Shown here: one piece after another, positions 33,550 through 44,949 of the stretch | How positions within the stretch are numbered: position 1 is the stretch's first letter | Layout of the letters: every line of letters begins with the position of its first letter | From: Oikopleura dioica | Lineage: Eukaryota > Chordata > Appendicularia > Copelata > Oikopleuridae | Direction of reading: 5' to 3' | Assembly: GCA_907165135.1 (NCBI GenBank) | Contig: OU015568.1 | Coordinates: 8,998,501 to 9,062,500, forward strand | Length of the DNA: 64,000 nt | Translations under genes and position numbers: made by a program | The notes under the pieces: generated by a model | What the model saw: only the letters and a program-made list of their open reading frames with translations | Told to the model about the DNA's origin: nothing | Database searches by the model: none

Positions 33550-33844
33550 ATGGACGACAATTTTGAAGTTCCGGAAGAGTTGCCTAAAATGCTCAAGGCT
33601 TATGCCAAGGTATTTTGAAAATTCTATTTGCAGAAAATAATTTGCATAGAGACACGTTTTATATCTGTTTGGTCAGCTCATTTTCTATGAGATAATGAGC
33701 TCGTTGATATCAAGGAAGACTAACAGCTATCAAATCTAGGCAGCGATTCGAACTGATCCTGAAGACTTGCTGAAGTGGACCGCTGAATACTTCCGCTGCC
33801 TTTCGGAAAATGAGCCAGTGCCGTACAAGAAGAAAGTCGTCTGA
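33550..33844 (+). CDS. Minimal RIIa-domain protein (ropporin/ROPN1L-like)
   Basis: Exons 33550-33609 and 33740-33844, joined by a 130-base GT-AG intron, encode only 54 residues. Almost all is a regulatory-subunit dimerisation/docking (RIIa) domain: VPEELPKMLKAYAKAAIRT followed by PEDLLKWTAEYFRCLS, which matches the N-terminus of ropporin-1-like and related sperm flagellar proteins. In the family such domains dimerise and bind A-kinase anchoring proteins such as AKAP3 and radial-spoke RSP3. The usual about 170-residue C-terminal part is absent: the stop follows directly after VPYKKKVV. Function as a free-standing docking domain in cilia or sperm tails is inferred. Confidence 0.75.
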
Positions 33845-33896
33845 ATAAACCCACCTTTCCTTCTCTTTTTCTAACCAAATAAAGCCTTAAAAAATA

Positions 33897-33913
33897 TCTC
33901 TCTCTCTCTCTCT
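33897..33913. repeat. TC microsatellite
   Basis: A short uninterrupted (TC)n tract just after the RIIa-domain gene, in the 3' flank. No function is apparent. Confidence 0.8.
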
Positions 33914-34044
33914 TTGGGCAATCTCTGATAATTTATTAAAGCTAAATATACAGAAAGAATTCAAAAACAGCGAGATATATTAATTCCAAACTATAAAAAG
34001 GCAATTGAGACAAATTGTCTCAGACAATCTACTAGATCAGGTGT

Positions 34045-36776
34045 TCAAAAGTCAGTGGCAAAGTCATCGCCGTGCTCTTCTTTTTTCTCTTCCTCTTTTT
34101 CGGTGTTTCGTTTGCTTGGTTTTTCGCCGGTGGCTTGGTACTCCTCATAGGCCTCATTTTCGACTGCAAGATTTTCGTTTTCATCTAAGTTTAGGTCTTC
34201 TTTTTCCTCATCTTCTTCTTCATCATGTATTTCATTCGGGGTACATCCGCTAAATCAGTTGCTTAGTGATGATTTTCTGACTTTTACTTACTAAGCTTCA
34301 AAAGATCTGCAATAGACCGGTAAGCACTTCCAGTTTTTCCACCATTCTGGTAGGAACTTTGGATGCTTTTGCTGAAGCCAAGTTATAGTTGCGACGAAAA
34401 TGAAGCCACCGGCAATAAGATACATAATCACTATCAAATGAGTGAGATTTGAAAGGAATTAAATCGTCATTTACCGAAAGAAGTGATCCATCCTTTGTCA
34501 CTGTCCAAGGGGAAGAGCGAGATAAGGAATAAAATAAGAGGTAGAGCAATGAATGCAAGAATAGTGTACATAATCGACCACCATCGATATTTACTGGCCA
34601 TTTTTCCTATCCAATTCGACGCTTTTATCACTGGAGCACGAGTAATCGGAATCAAAAAGAACAGGATAAAACCAAAGATATTGAAGAACATATGGGAGAG
34701 TGAGACCTAGAAGGGTTTTAATATTACTTCATGCAATTTGTAAAAACTAGAGTTGAAATTACTGACCGCTAGAGCATCGTGGAAATTGCCACTTGCGTTC
34801 GCAAAGGCAGCGATGAGTCCAGTAATCGTTGTACCGATATTAGCGCCAATGGTGATCGGATAAGCTCGGTCAATGCTCACAACACCGATTGCCACAATCG
34901 GTGTTAAAATGGCGAGAACGATTGAACTAGATTGGACGGCAATGGTCAACACTAAGCCAGCGACAACGTAGAGATATTCTGTAAGCCAGCCGAATGGGTA
35001 TGGAAGGTTTTTGTCAATATTGTCCTTTAGTACTTGCTGAATTGATCCTTCAAGGACCGACTTGAGGCATTTGACAACACCAACGAGCTAAAAATATTTT
35101 AGTTATTTCATACGTTTACTATTCGACTAATTGTTTTGTATAATTAAATTCATAGAATGTACAAATTTTTATGTTCTAAGGGAAACATACCGCGCCATAC
35201 ATGAGGACAAACGCAATGGCAAAGCAAATACCACCGATCGCTTCGTCAGACATGCACGAATTAACAAACATGTGTTTTTCTTTCTCGATGCAGGAATCTG
35301 TGAACTTGACGGAAAAGGTCTCGTCGCTAAGGTAATCGCCGAAAAAACAGCAGTATCTTTCTCCAGGAGTCATATATGTTGATCCATTCACTGGAGGACA
35401 ATTGCTGTCGTCCGGATAAAAACAGGGATCATGCTCTGTTTCATTAATAGCAGTGAGGTTATCTTTGCAATATTGAACGAAGCTGCCATGGTAGTCTTTT
35501 TCTCCAAGGCCAGCCTTGTTAATGACCAAAATATACTGTTGAATCGGCTCTGTAATAACGGCAATAGGATCGAAACCAGTATCGTGGTGCTCACATTCAG
35601 GTAAAGTAGGGTCTTTCTGACACTCTTCAGGTGGGTAAGGTGCGAGAGCTGTAACAAACATCTCCATGAGGTCGAACCAAATTTCTAACGGGAATAGAAC
35701 AAGCACAATAAGATAATCGTAAACTGCTGGAATCGCGGCGCAAGCCATACCGGCTTTGAATTCCCTTGGTGTGGCTACATTTCCGAAAGCGACAAGAGTA
35801 CTAGGAAAAACTCAGTTTTGAGCTTCAACCATAGATCAAATTTTAAATCTTTGGCATTCAATCATCATCGATGTCAAAATATTATCCAACCGACAGTTTA
35901 TGATTGATGCATAAAGAATTATTACCTCGTTATAGAAGTTCCAACGTTTGCTCCATAGATACAGTAAATACCGACTTTAACGGTAAACAATCCTGATCCA
36001 ACAAGTGTGATGAAAATTGAGGTGGCGGTCGAAGACGACTGGCAAAGGACTGTCAAGAGAATTCCCATGCAGAGGCCGCAAAATGGGTCTTCTAGATATG
36101 CTTCCGCATGTTCAATCACTAAAAGACCATCATTTACTCTCTGCCTGGGCATCATACCTTCATTCAAAAATGCACCACCAAGAACTTGAAAAGAATCAGA
36201 CAATAATCCAATCGCGAAAATGAAGACATAGACGAACCAAATAGCCAAGCATATTTTGATCGTGTTTATTAGCCAGGTCATATATTTATGTTCATTTGGA
36301 GGGGGACTCTCGTTTGAAACTGAAGATCGTTTGGAAGAATGTTTCGAAGATTTTTGGATCCCATATGAGAAGGATTCTCAACATCGAGGGTATTTCTTCC
36401 CATTTAGGGCAACTGAGTGAAGGGCTATCTCTCGAAAATATTTTGGTGGATGTTCAAATTTCGGAATTCTAGTTTCGACTAGATCTCGATATCTTGGTAA
36501 GCTGTCTTTATATAGCCCCTGGTGTTGACCAAGAGATGCTCCCCAAACTTCAGGGCGCTCTTTTGAGGAAGGGCGCTCTCGATAGGACAACTCAGCAGAA
36601 AACAACTGGAAGCTCCTTAGAATTGGTGACCAGTTGACAGTACTGAGCGCCTTTGTGAACAATCACGGGGCCAAAAAGGAGTGACTAAACCTTAGAATAT
36701 CTTGACTCATTAAATTGTACTCAAACGACTGTAAATGACCTACCAACACAGTTGACGCCAGTAACGATGGCTCCAT
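34045..36776 (-). CDS. SLC34A-like: Sodium-phosphate cotransporter, SLC34 (NaPi-II) family
   Basis: Plasma-membrane Na+/phosphate cotransporter. Both inverted-repeat signature segments are visible: CQSSSTATSIF with GANVGTSITR, and VQSSSIVLAI with GANIGTTITG. Multiple membrane segments surround a large cysteine-containing extracellular loop (about 35250-35700) with NETE and NGST glycosylation sites. The N-terminal exons are joined through a GT-AG intron that removes an in-frame TGA, giving RFSNESPPPNEHKYMTWL. The proposed start (MEPSLLASTVL at 36776) depends on a further intron and is less sure. The cytoplasmic tail is acidic and ends DDFATDF, a class I PDZ-ligand pattern; vertebrate NaPi-IIa also ends in a PDZ ligand. 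Next upstream on the same strand is EIF3L. Confidence 0.9.
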
Positions 36777-37413
36777 ATTGAATAAGGCCTACTTTATCTT
36801 TATCATGAACTTAGACATCGGAATATCACAACGGTAGGTTCAGATGCCTTTTCCTAGAGCCAAAGTGCAAATTCTTAATCTTTCACGAGGATTTATTTTC
36901 CCGGGATCGATATAAATTCAATTGCCGGACAAATAACACCACCGCCTCAATTCCAGCTGCATTCCCGTTACGTTTTTACGACGAGTTATTACTTTCCGAA
37001 GTGGAGACACCACACATGTCAATGAAAATTACTGCAAGTCAATGACTTTTGGAAGGATTAAATCACAAGCAAAAGATCACCAAAAGTCACATAGACCCGC
37101 CTTAGAGATAGGGACAATAAAGATAGATCGACAAGGCATTGATCTTTATTGGCGGCGACATCCGTCCGAATAAAGAGTGTATGAATAATTCTTGAGTTCA
37201 GTTTATTAAACCATTCATTTTTCGTTCGAATCTCGCCCTTTAACGCCCCTAGAAATCAAGTTGAATTCCTAGGGGCGTAAAGAACAGTGATGCATACAGA
37301 TAACAACGTTGAGTGCGAGGAACATTACGGGAAGTGAACTTCGACAATTCAATTTAACCTAATAATGGGGCTAGAGCAGTTGGTTGTTGTTGATTATTGG
37401 ACTTGGATAAAGT
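36777..37413. other. Intergenic region with a short palindromic hairpin
   Basis: About 640 bases between SLC34 and EIF3L, both on minus. No gene is visible. The one distinct structure is an inverted repeat CGCCCCTAG / CTAGGGGCG at 37244-37252 and 37269-37277. Confidence 0.45.
37244..37277. repeat. Perfect 9-bp inverted repeat, 16-base loop
   Basis: CGCCCCTAG and its exact complement flank an AT-rich 16-base loop. It lies just beyond the 3' end of EIF3L and could be a 3' structure, a protein-binding palindrome or chance. Confidence 0.5.
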
Positions 37414-39315
37414 TTACTGGCTCGTGATGACTTTTTCCATTTCGATGAATTTGTTGATTTTTCGGATGAACTGTTCACCGTATCGAGATCCGACTCGAGT
37501 ATCAGCAATGTGCACCATCTTGTCATCAATGAAAAAGTCGACTTCGGGGTGGAGGAAGTCATCGGCGGTTTCAGACTGCGAAGAGGCGTTCTTGAGCTTG
37601 TACTTGGCCGTCATCAACAGTGATACCAATTCGGGCTCTGAAGACGATTAGGATTCCGAAGATGTATGAAATTAGCTTACCAGTAACGTCGAGGAAACCA
37701 GCGAGCTTGGAAAGAGGCATGGTTGTGTAAAGCTTGAGATATCTTCTAGTGCCAGGAATTTTTGATTGAACTTCGAGCTCGTCTTCCAAGACCTTCCACT
37801 GTCTAACAGTTGGCTCAAGATGAGTATTGGTGAATGGCGGGACGATCGCTGGTGGAGTCGGACTCACGAATTTTGGCGAACAGAAATTGAAAATTTCCTC
37901 AAAGATCTTGACATCACCGTCTTAAAAATGCCTGGTTAAATAGGAACAAAAATTTTATATTTTTGACATAGAATCCCCCATTGGCGCGCCCACTTTTTCA
38001 AAGATCAAGGTCGACAGTCATCTTACCTTGCATTCTGTTGAGTTTGTCAAAGGTGACCTTTTCTTTCATGCTTTGCTCGAGCGATTCGTCGATTCGGCAG
38101 GGGTAGAGTACGATACACATGGCGAGCATGTTGAACATTTTGTCTTGCATCTTGTTAAGCATATCGTTTTTGTACTGAATCTATGATTAAAATCAGTTGA
38201 AAACCGGGCAAAAGCACCTGTGATTCCTTGTTCAAGATCGTTTTTCGTCCTCGCTCAATGTAAAGAAGAACCTCCTGGAGAGCATCAATAGCGTCTTGGT
38301 ACTTTCGGGTCATGATCTTGCACCAGGCTTCGTAATAATAAGTAGTAATGAGGCAATCAGCAGCGTCAGAAGCAGCGGTAGTCTTCATTCGCAGCGAGAC
38401 ATTTTCAATCGCTTTCATGGCCTACAAATCCAGATTAAACAAAGCCTGACTTTTTGGATTAATAAAATTTTACATAGGCCGGAAACGACGCTCTGAATTT
38501 CCCTCAAAGTTCATTCTACCTGGTGATAATCGCCAAGCTGGCACTGAAGTCGAAGGAGCCCAATGAGGGAGAAATAGCCGAGCATTTTGTAAAGCTGCGT
38601 TTGACCAAAAATACCACCGATATCGTGAACCTCATCCATTGATTTCTTCTCGTTGTAGGCGCTCAACTGCTGGTTGATTCGAGAAGTACTGACAAGAGTT
38701 TGAAGAACATTGAGAACGGAGTGAACTCCCCAAACGTTTTCATCAAGAGCGTCCGAGATAGCAGTGATTTCTTCCTGGCTCTTGGACTGGAGTTTGGATC
38801 GGTATTGAGAGTAGTTCTGGAATTGGTAGATGAACTCGTCGATGATGTCCCAGAGCCACTGATTTGGGAGTTCCAATTGCACAGGCTGGTTGTCTTCTGG
38901 ATGGAGGATGTAGTTGAAAATCTCGCAGTAGTTATTGAAAGAATCAGTTCGATCTTGGTGGCTTGGCCCGTTTTGGAGCATGTAAACGTGGCGGAAATAG
39001 AGCTCTGATGATAAGAGTGAGTCAAAGAGTAGCGATCTTGTTGATACCTTTGTAGAGGAGAATGAAGACTTCGTCGGGACCGAGAAGCTCTTCAACTGCT
39101 TTCCAATGTGGCCAAGCTGTGGTCTTGTAGTAGCGCTCGTTGATCTTGTTCCAATCGGTTTCGTAGTTCTAAGATATGTAAAACGATTGTCCCTAAGAAA
39201 TCAATACCTGGAGGATTTCATCAACATTTTGTTGATCAACAGCCTTCTGGAAGCCCCGAAGGTAGCTTCTCACAGAGTCGGGGATGTCAGATGAATCGTA
39301 CTCGAAGCTACCCAT
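37414..39315 (-). CDS. EIF3L: Translation initiation factor 3 subunit L
   Basis: Subunit of the eIF3 complex that recruits the 40S ribosome. From the ATG at 39315 the exons encode MGSFEYDSSDIPDSVRSYL and then the strongly conserved blocks LPNQWLWDIIDEFIYQFQ, VHSVLNVLQTLV, LYKMLGYFSLIGLLRL, RYLKLYTTMPLSKLAGFLDV and VDFFIDDKMVHIAD before the stop at 37414. All match EIF3L in order, including the PCI-like C-terminal region. Introns are short, with acceptors near 38510, 39050 and 39205. The stop of glomulin lies 127 bases upstream on the same strand, so the pair may be co-transcribed. Confidence 0.95.
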
Positions 39316-39441
39316 GCTAGAAACAGCGAAAATGAGACCACTAATGATACGCAAAATATTATCCGTTAATTGGAGTTCAAAAAGTGATGTATGAACAAGA
39401 GGAGTGACAATTTGAAATTTCAATTTTGAAGCAGTAAAGTG

Positions 39442-42038
39442 TTAAAAATCTTCATGTCCTCTGTAGACGCTATCCTGCTTATTGTAATATCCCTCAAATA
39501 AATCCAAGCCCATAAGCTCAAGAATCGAGTTATTAATGAAGCCAATGAGTTCTATTTGGGTCATGGCTTGGGCGAAGAAAGCTTTTTCTTTAGCATCTTT
39601 TCCCTCTTCGACCTTGAGCTCATAATATTTTCGGGCTTCGTGGACATCATCTTGTATGAACCTCATATAACTTTATTCGAGTTTAAAATCAAATGCAGTT
39701 GCTATATTCGCCTCCTTGAAGATGATAGAATAATTTTAAACCGTGCCTTATACAGCCAGCTTTATATCGCTTTTGAATCTGATTGTGTAATTCTAGGGAT
39801 TTTATCAAGTTCAATACAGGAATCACAAAGTCCGCCTTCGACGCTAATTCAGCCGTATCTTCTAACAATAGTCGATTCCAAATAAGTTCTTGGTCGATTT
39901 CTTGGCCAGCTGGAGAGAGAAGGAAATCTTTGATCCTGGGAATTATGAATGATGCAACTTTTTGCGGGCAATTTGGTGTTAGAGTGCGGAGGAAGAGGCA
40001 GTACGCTGCACGGGGGTGTAGTTTCTCGCAGGCGAGTTGGAGGACTGGAATGGTCAAAAGGCGGATACTTCGACTGTTGAAAAACATGGCTACGTTGCAC
40101 AACGCGTCCCAGAAGCTAAAAATGCTCTCCTTTGATTTCGAAGTTCATTTTTATGAATTCTCACCCGACGTCGTAGAGGGAATGTCCTGATCTTCTGAAG
40201 AGTCGCTGTAAAACGAGAATCGCAGCTTGGACGAGGAAACTTTTGCTACCTTCGAGACATGCAGTGATCAGTGGCGACCACCGCTCAAGCAGGAATTCAT
40301 ATCGGCAGACATAATAAAGCGGACTTTCCAACAGGTGGACGATTAGACCTTCGACTTCGCACTCGAATTTGAAAATCTTACTGTAGTTTTGTTTCATTAG
40401 CGAGGTGAGGAAAAAGTCATGGCATCGGAGAGTTTTCGAGCATTCCATAAACGCATCAAATGTATCGTTCCATTCTCGATCATCAATGAATTCTGGCTCC
40501 GAGAAACGACCGATGACTGGGTTGTCGAAGTTACGCAGGACAGACTGAAAAAGGGATTAAATCGCAAGAAAAAGGCCCGACCGAGATTTGAACTCGGGAT
40601 CTCCTGATTACTAGTCAGGCGCTTTAACCAACTAAGCCATCGGGCCTGGCTCTCCCGCTGCGCTTATCACGTTATCAATTGATAGGGGCGCTTTAAGATT
40701 TCTTTTGAAATTTATGTTTTGACGAATTACAGTACACTCGCACAATTTGGCCCCGCACAATTCGGCCCTTTTTTCGAATTTCGCTAAAACGTTAGAAAAT
40801 CGCACAATTTGCCCCCCTGACCCTAATTTCTTCCTTGGCTTGGTTTTTCTCTCCTTCATTTTGAAAAAAAGCGCAAAAAATTATCTATCTCTAGGTATCT
40901 TACATCCCTTTTTGAGGATCAGAGTGAATGAGTGTGCGTGTTTAGCAGATTTCAAAAATAGGAACGAACTGAAATCCATTCATAGACAGGCTTTCTTGTC
41001 ACCTTTAACTTCACATGACCAACACTTCGACTATTCGGCGATGATCGGCGTTTCGACTCAGTTCGAGTGAAAAAGGAGCGATTCAGTGGGAAAGGAGCAT
41101 CATTTCCTATGAGACTATCCATTCGATTTTCACATCAAATTTTAACACAAGAAACAAAGTTTACTAGTGTTTAAAAGACACACAATTCGGACCCGCACAA
41201 TTCGGCCCTTTTTCGACATATCGCAAAAACAAAAAAGGGCCAAATTGTGCGAGTGTACTGTATAACGATACAGGGCCAATCAGATGGCTGGATAGAAATG
41301 TTTGTTATCGTTAAAAATATTGTAGAAAACTTGAGTTTTACCTCAGATCCAGGAATCTTGGCAATTCTGATGATGATCCCATTGAGCAAATGAAATATCT
41401 CCTGCTTCATATCCTGCCAGGGTCGAAAAACCGTCAAATTATCAACAATGATCGCAATAATTTGTAGCTGACTGAGGATCGCTTTGGCAAAGGGGTGATT
41501 TTTAATGAGGAGTTCTTTCATTTTTGCAAGCGGCATTTCTTCCGCGATGTTCAGTCCACTTGGATCAGCAGTCGAGACTGGCATTTCATCCGTATCCTCT
41601 ATCCCAATGAGGCGGTACTCTTCGTTGAAACCGTAAAACGACGACAGAATCAAACTACAGTTGTACATCGATAAATCATGAAGTAGCCCTTCTCGAATGG
41701 CGATATTGAAGTAAGGAAGGACAGCTGCACACAAGTCCATTGGATCGGCCATTTCGAGAAGCCGAAGCATCGTTCCTCCGTCAAGCCCGTTTGATAAAAT
41801 TCTGAGAATATCTGGCCATTCGTCCTTGACTTCGGCGAATTTTTCGAAATCACTGTTGACTTTTTTGATGAGGTAGGGAAGTGTTTCGGACGCCACCAAT
41901 CTGCATCTTTTCTAAAACCATGCTATCAAAGGCAAAAAGGGCTTTCCGATTCGTTACCTTTACAACAGGATCACCAAGAAATCTCAATAGCGTGGCAGGA
42001 TCCTCTGCCATCGAATTTATCTGGTCGATTAGCGACAT
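39442..42038 (-). CDS. GLMN: Glomulin (cullin-RING ligase inhibitor)
   Basis: HEAT-like repeat protein that binds RBX1 and blocks E2 recruitment to cullin ligases. Starts [18 protein letters not shown] at 42038. Family-like segments run in order: [36 protein letters not shown] followed by [15 protein letters not shown], and a C-terminal helix [19 protein letters not shown], paralleling human GLMN positions of the leucine-rich helices and the RBX1-binding end. Sequence identity is low, so the call rests on order and spacing. An intron of about 794 bases (40548-41341) contains a tRNA-Thr gene and a DNA transposon. Some introns are about 50 bases. Confidence 0.7.
40574..40646 (-). tRNA. tRNA-Thr (anticodon AGT), inside a glomulin intron
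   Basis: A 73-base cloverleaf on the minus strand. The acceptor stem GGCCCGA pairs with TCGGGCC. The D arm GGCTTAGTTGGTTAAAGC, anticodon loop CTAGTAA and T arm GAGTTCAAATCTC are all standard. The internal promoter boxes A and B are intact, so it can be transcribed independently of the host intron. It has the same orientation as glomulin. Confidence 0.93.
40730..41260. mobile_element. Tc1/mariner-type MITE in the glomulin intron
   Basis: Inverted ends CAGTACACTCGCACAATT... with long near-perfect continuation (TTGGCCC) are flanked by TA on both sides (40728-40729 and 41261-41262). The interior repeats the phrase CGCACAATTCGGCCC. There is no transposase frame. Unlike other elements here it lies well inside an intron whose splice sites are outside the element. 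Confidence 0.88.
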
Positions 42039-42153
42039 TTTCTCCCACTTTTTCCTTATACGAAATCAGAAATATCTCTCTGAAAAATTAACTTCTAGCT
42101 AAGTGATTGGTGGAACCCATTTATTGTACAGATGATCCCAAGAAAAAGAGATG

Positions 42154-42227
42154 CGTCCCTAGCTGGGATCGAACCAGCAACCTCTCGATTAACAGTCGAA
42201 CGCGCTAACCAATTGCGCCATAGAGAC
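42154..42227 (-). tRNA. tRNA-Asn (anticodon GTT)
   Basis: A 74-base cloverleaf on the minus strand: acceptor GTCTCTA / TAGGGAC, D arm GGCGCAATTGGTTAGCGC, anticodon loop CTGTTAA, T arm GCTGGTTCGATCCCAGC. It is very close to the animal tRNA-Asn consensus. It sits in the 367-base gap between the glomulin start and the end of the TERT gene, in the same orientation as both. Confidence 0.95.
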
Positions 42228-42405
42228 AACTGATGGGCAGTGGAAAAATGGGGGATTTAAAATCGTGGAAATCAGAAGGGTGGCTTGAGAGGGAAATAAT
42301 CGGGCTTTCCAACCAGCATTGAGTCAAAAAATTGGCATAAATGAAGATTTTTGGGTAAATGGCGGCATTTGCGAAGGAAACAGCAGCTACAGAAAATATT
42401 CGACT

Positions 42406-44426
42406 TCATCTGCTAGTGATTCGCAGAAAAGATCGTTTCAGCTTCCAGAAGTCTTCTCCTTTGAAAAATCTCTTCTCGTTCCTTACCAACCGAGAATAAA
42501 CAAGACGAAAACACTTGTGGAAAAATTCTTCTGGGCATCGAAATTCGTGAATCTGGTCATTTTGAAGATGGACATGCTTTCTTGTGGCGTTATAGCAGCG
42601 AGCGATTTCTTGGAAAACAGCGAAGACGACTTGTTTCGTGGATTTTTCATCAAGCTCAATTATGATCTTTTGGCAAAGACATCTGTTAAGTTTATTTTTG
42701 GCGAGAAATTGAAAGTAATTGATTCTTTCTCGCAGTGGTGCTTTCATTCGTTTGGTGAAGTCTGGGTCATACCGACGGATCTTCTTCGTCACAGCATTTG
42801 TGGTGAGGTTCTTGTTGTATCCGAGGAAAGTGATTTCTTCGAGGGAAAGGCCATGCATAGGAAGAAGCGGTTTCAGCGCGTCGTAGAAGGTGGAGATTTG
42901 CTCTTTAGATTGACCATGAATCAAGATATCGTCCATGTACTGGATTATCTGAAGATCCGGGATGTTTGCTTTCTTGTAAGCCACATTCAGCGTATCTTTT
43001 ATGTACAACTCCGCCAGGGGAAAAGAAAGAGGCGAAGAATGAAGGAGAAAACGCGTCGTATAGCACTTTTTCCCCCATCGAATCGGAGTTTGTTTCAAGA
43101 ACTCAAACAGCTTTTCAATGTCTCGTAATCGGAAACATTTGTATTCTTCCTCGTCGAAGATACAAATTTCTTCTTTTCTCTTGTATTCAATTTTACCGGA
43201 TTGTTCGCTTCTTCTGAAGAAAATCCATCTAAATTTATCTCGCTCCTCGACTTCTCCAAAAAAATTGTTGAGTTTTCCGAGAAAGAAGTTGTATGCTTTT
43301 GACGCTAGAATCCCATCGTAGGCTGATTTGACGTCTGTCTTTGCGAGAACACAGGAAGAAGTGTCAATTTTCTGCATGAATGGGAGAACTTCCGGGAGAG
43401 AAATTGACTTTATTCTTGTGATACTGTCGGTAGCAGCAATCCATCTGATAAATTGAAGCTTCGCGGAGAAGATTTCCTTGATTTCATCCTGCGAAGCGGT
43501 TCGCTCCCTAATTTTCATGTTTTCTGAGTCTCTGTAAATAACCAAAGGGCGTTCTACTCGCAAAAGATGCTGCTTCAGTGGGGCGACGAGTCTGAATTTC
43601 TCTCCACTTGGAATAAAGCCGAAGTTGGGAATTTTGATGCCATGTTTTGTCATCGATTTTACTTTCTCTTTTGACACTTCTTGAATCCACCCTTTTTCGA
43701 TTCTTGATTTGAGATGATTTTTGACGAGCTTGTTCCAAGTCTGGCGCTTGAAGACAAGAACTTCGTTCTTTTCCCTTGTGACGAAGAAGACCTTCAGAAA
43801 CAAATTCTTCATGAGCTTGAACATGCTATTCAAAAAATAGGCTGTCAGATCTTCCTTTTTCTGGCTCCTCAGTTCATGCAGTATCGCTATCTCTCCTAAA
43901 TACAGTAAATTCTAGCAAATATAAACATCGCTTTACCTATGGTCGTCTTTTCCAGAAAGATCGTCGCACAATCCCAGTCGTCAGAACTCCAAAGAGCACG
44001 ATCGTTAATAATTCTCTCAAAAGTTCTCCAAAAAGATCGCTTCAAAGTCAGCATCCATTTTCCAAAGACTGCTTCGTACACAGGTTTGATTGCAAAGACT
44101 GCGACTGAAACGGGAATCGAATCGTCGGCGACTTTTCCACTGTTGGACTTTTTCTTCGTCGATTTTTGAATTCTAGCAGAAATCTGCTTGGTAAATGCGA
44201 ACATCAACGGACAAGTATCAGCTTCAACGCCTGCTCTCATTTTTAGTCGTCTTTCATCGTATGCCTTTTGCCAAGAATTAACACAACCCTGAAGAAACAA
44301 CGGTAAGTAACAATATTGATGAAGGAAAAGAACCTCAATGACGTGTTCTTCGTCCATAACGTCTCGGAATGAAGATGACTCCCTCTTACTCAACGCAATC
44401 TGGCCAGAGCTACCAGAACTTTCCAT
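42406..44426 (-). CDS. TERT: Divergent telomerase reverse transcriptase
   Basis: Catalytic subunit that copies telomeric repeats from its RNA. The T motif is clear: LFLKVFFVTREKNEVLVF then KRQTWNKL. The CP-like segment before it contains SSDDWDCATIFLE. Motif 1/2 is IPNFGFIPSGEKFRLVAPL, motif A TDVKSAYDGI, motif B' about SSPLSFPLAELYI, motif C IIQYMDDILI, followed by motif D and a helical C-terminal extension. The catalytic aspartates are intact. It is about 650 residues, against about 1,130 in human: only some 160 residues precede the CP/T region, so no TEN domain is evident. Motif C has YMDD in place of the usual TERT xxDD(F/Y). The splice at 43940-43893 (GT-AG) joins the two main exons in frame. 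A 45-base stretch near 44290-44334 could be an in-frame intron. Confidence 0.82.
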
Positions 44427-44949
44427 TCTACTTTTGTTATTTTTAGGAGAATGACTTTATCAAAGTTTAATTCTATTTATTTTAATAATGGCTAGAGTGA
44501 GATAAAAACAGAAATATAGAAGTGTGCGACTCGTAAGAGCCGTCTGGTTGAACCTGAGGAAGAAAAGGTAAATTGTATTGGCACATTGTAAGTGAACTGA
44601 TAAAAGATGCATGCGATTACAGCCAGAGCTGGCGGTCTCGATGATTTTTAGAGAAAAACTCGGAAAGGCTAGCCCTAACTGTAAATTCAAGAAGTGATGG
44701 AGGATGATAAGCTGCGTTGAAATAAAGATTTTAAATAAAATGCTATTGAATTGACTTGCTGAAAAAACTCTTAAGTCTAGTTAAATTCGTTGTTGTTCAG
44801 GTTATTGAGTGGGTGAATGTGGGTGGTTTTAACATTCTTTGTATTCGGTTTCAGGAGCACCAATAGTTCAAAGCGTGAAATTCGGAAATAACAGAAAGTT
44901 TTTATAGTTGTTATATACAGAAGTCTGTCTGCTACAAATACAGAAGTTA
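44427..44949. other. Intergenic region
   Basis: About 520 bases between TERT and the 3' end of the glycogen synthase gene, both on minus. No gene, tRNA or repeat is seen. It contains the TERT promoter or leader. Confidence 0.4.
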
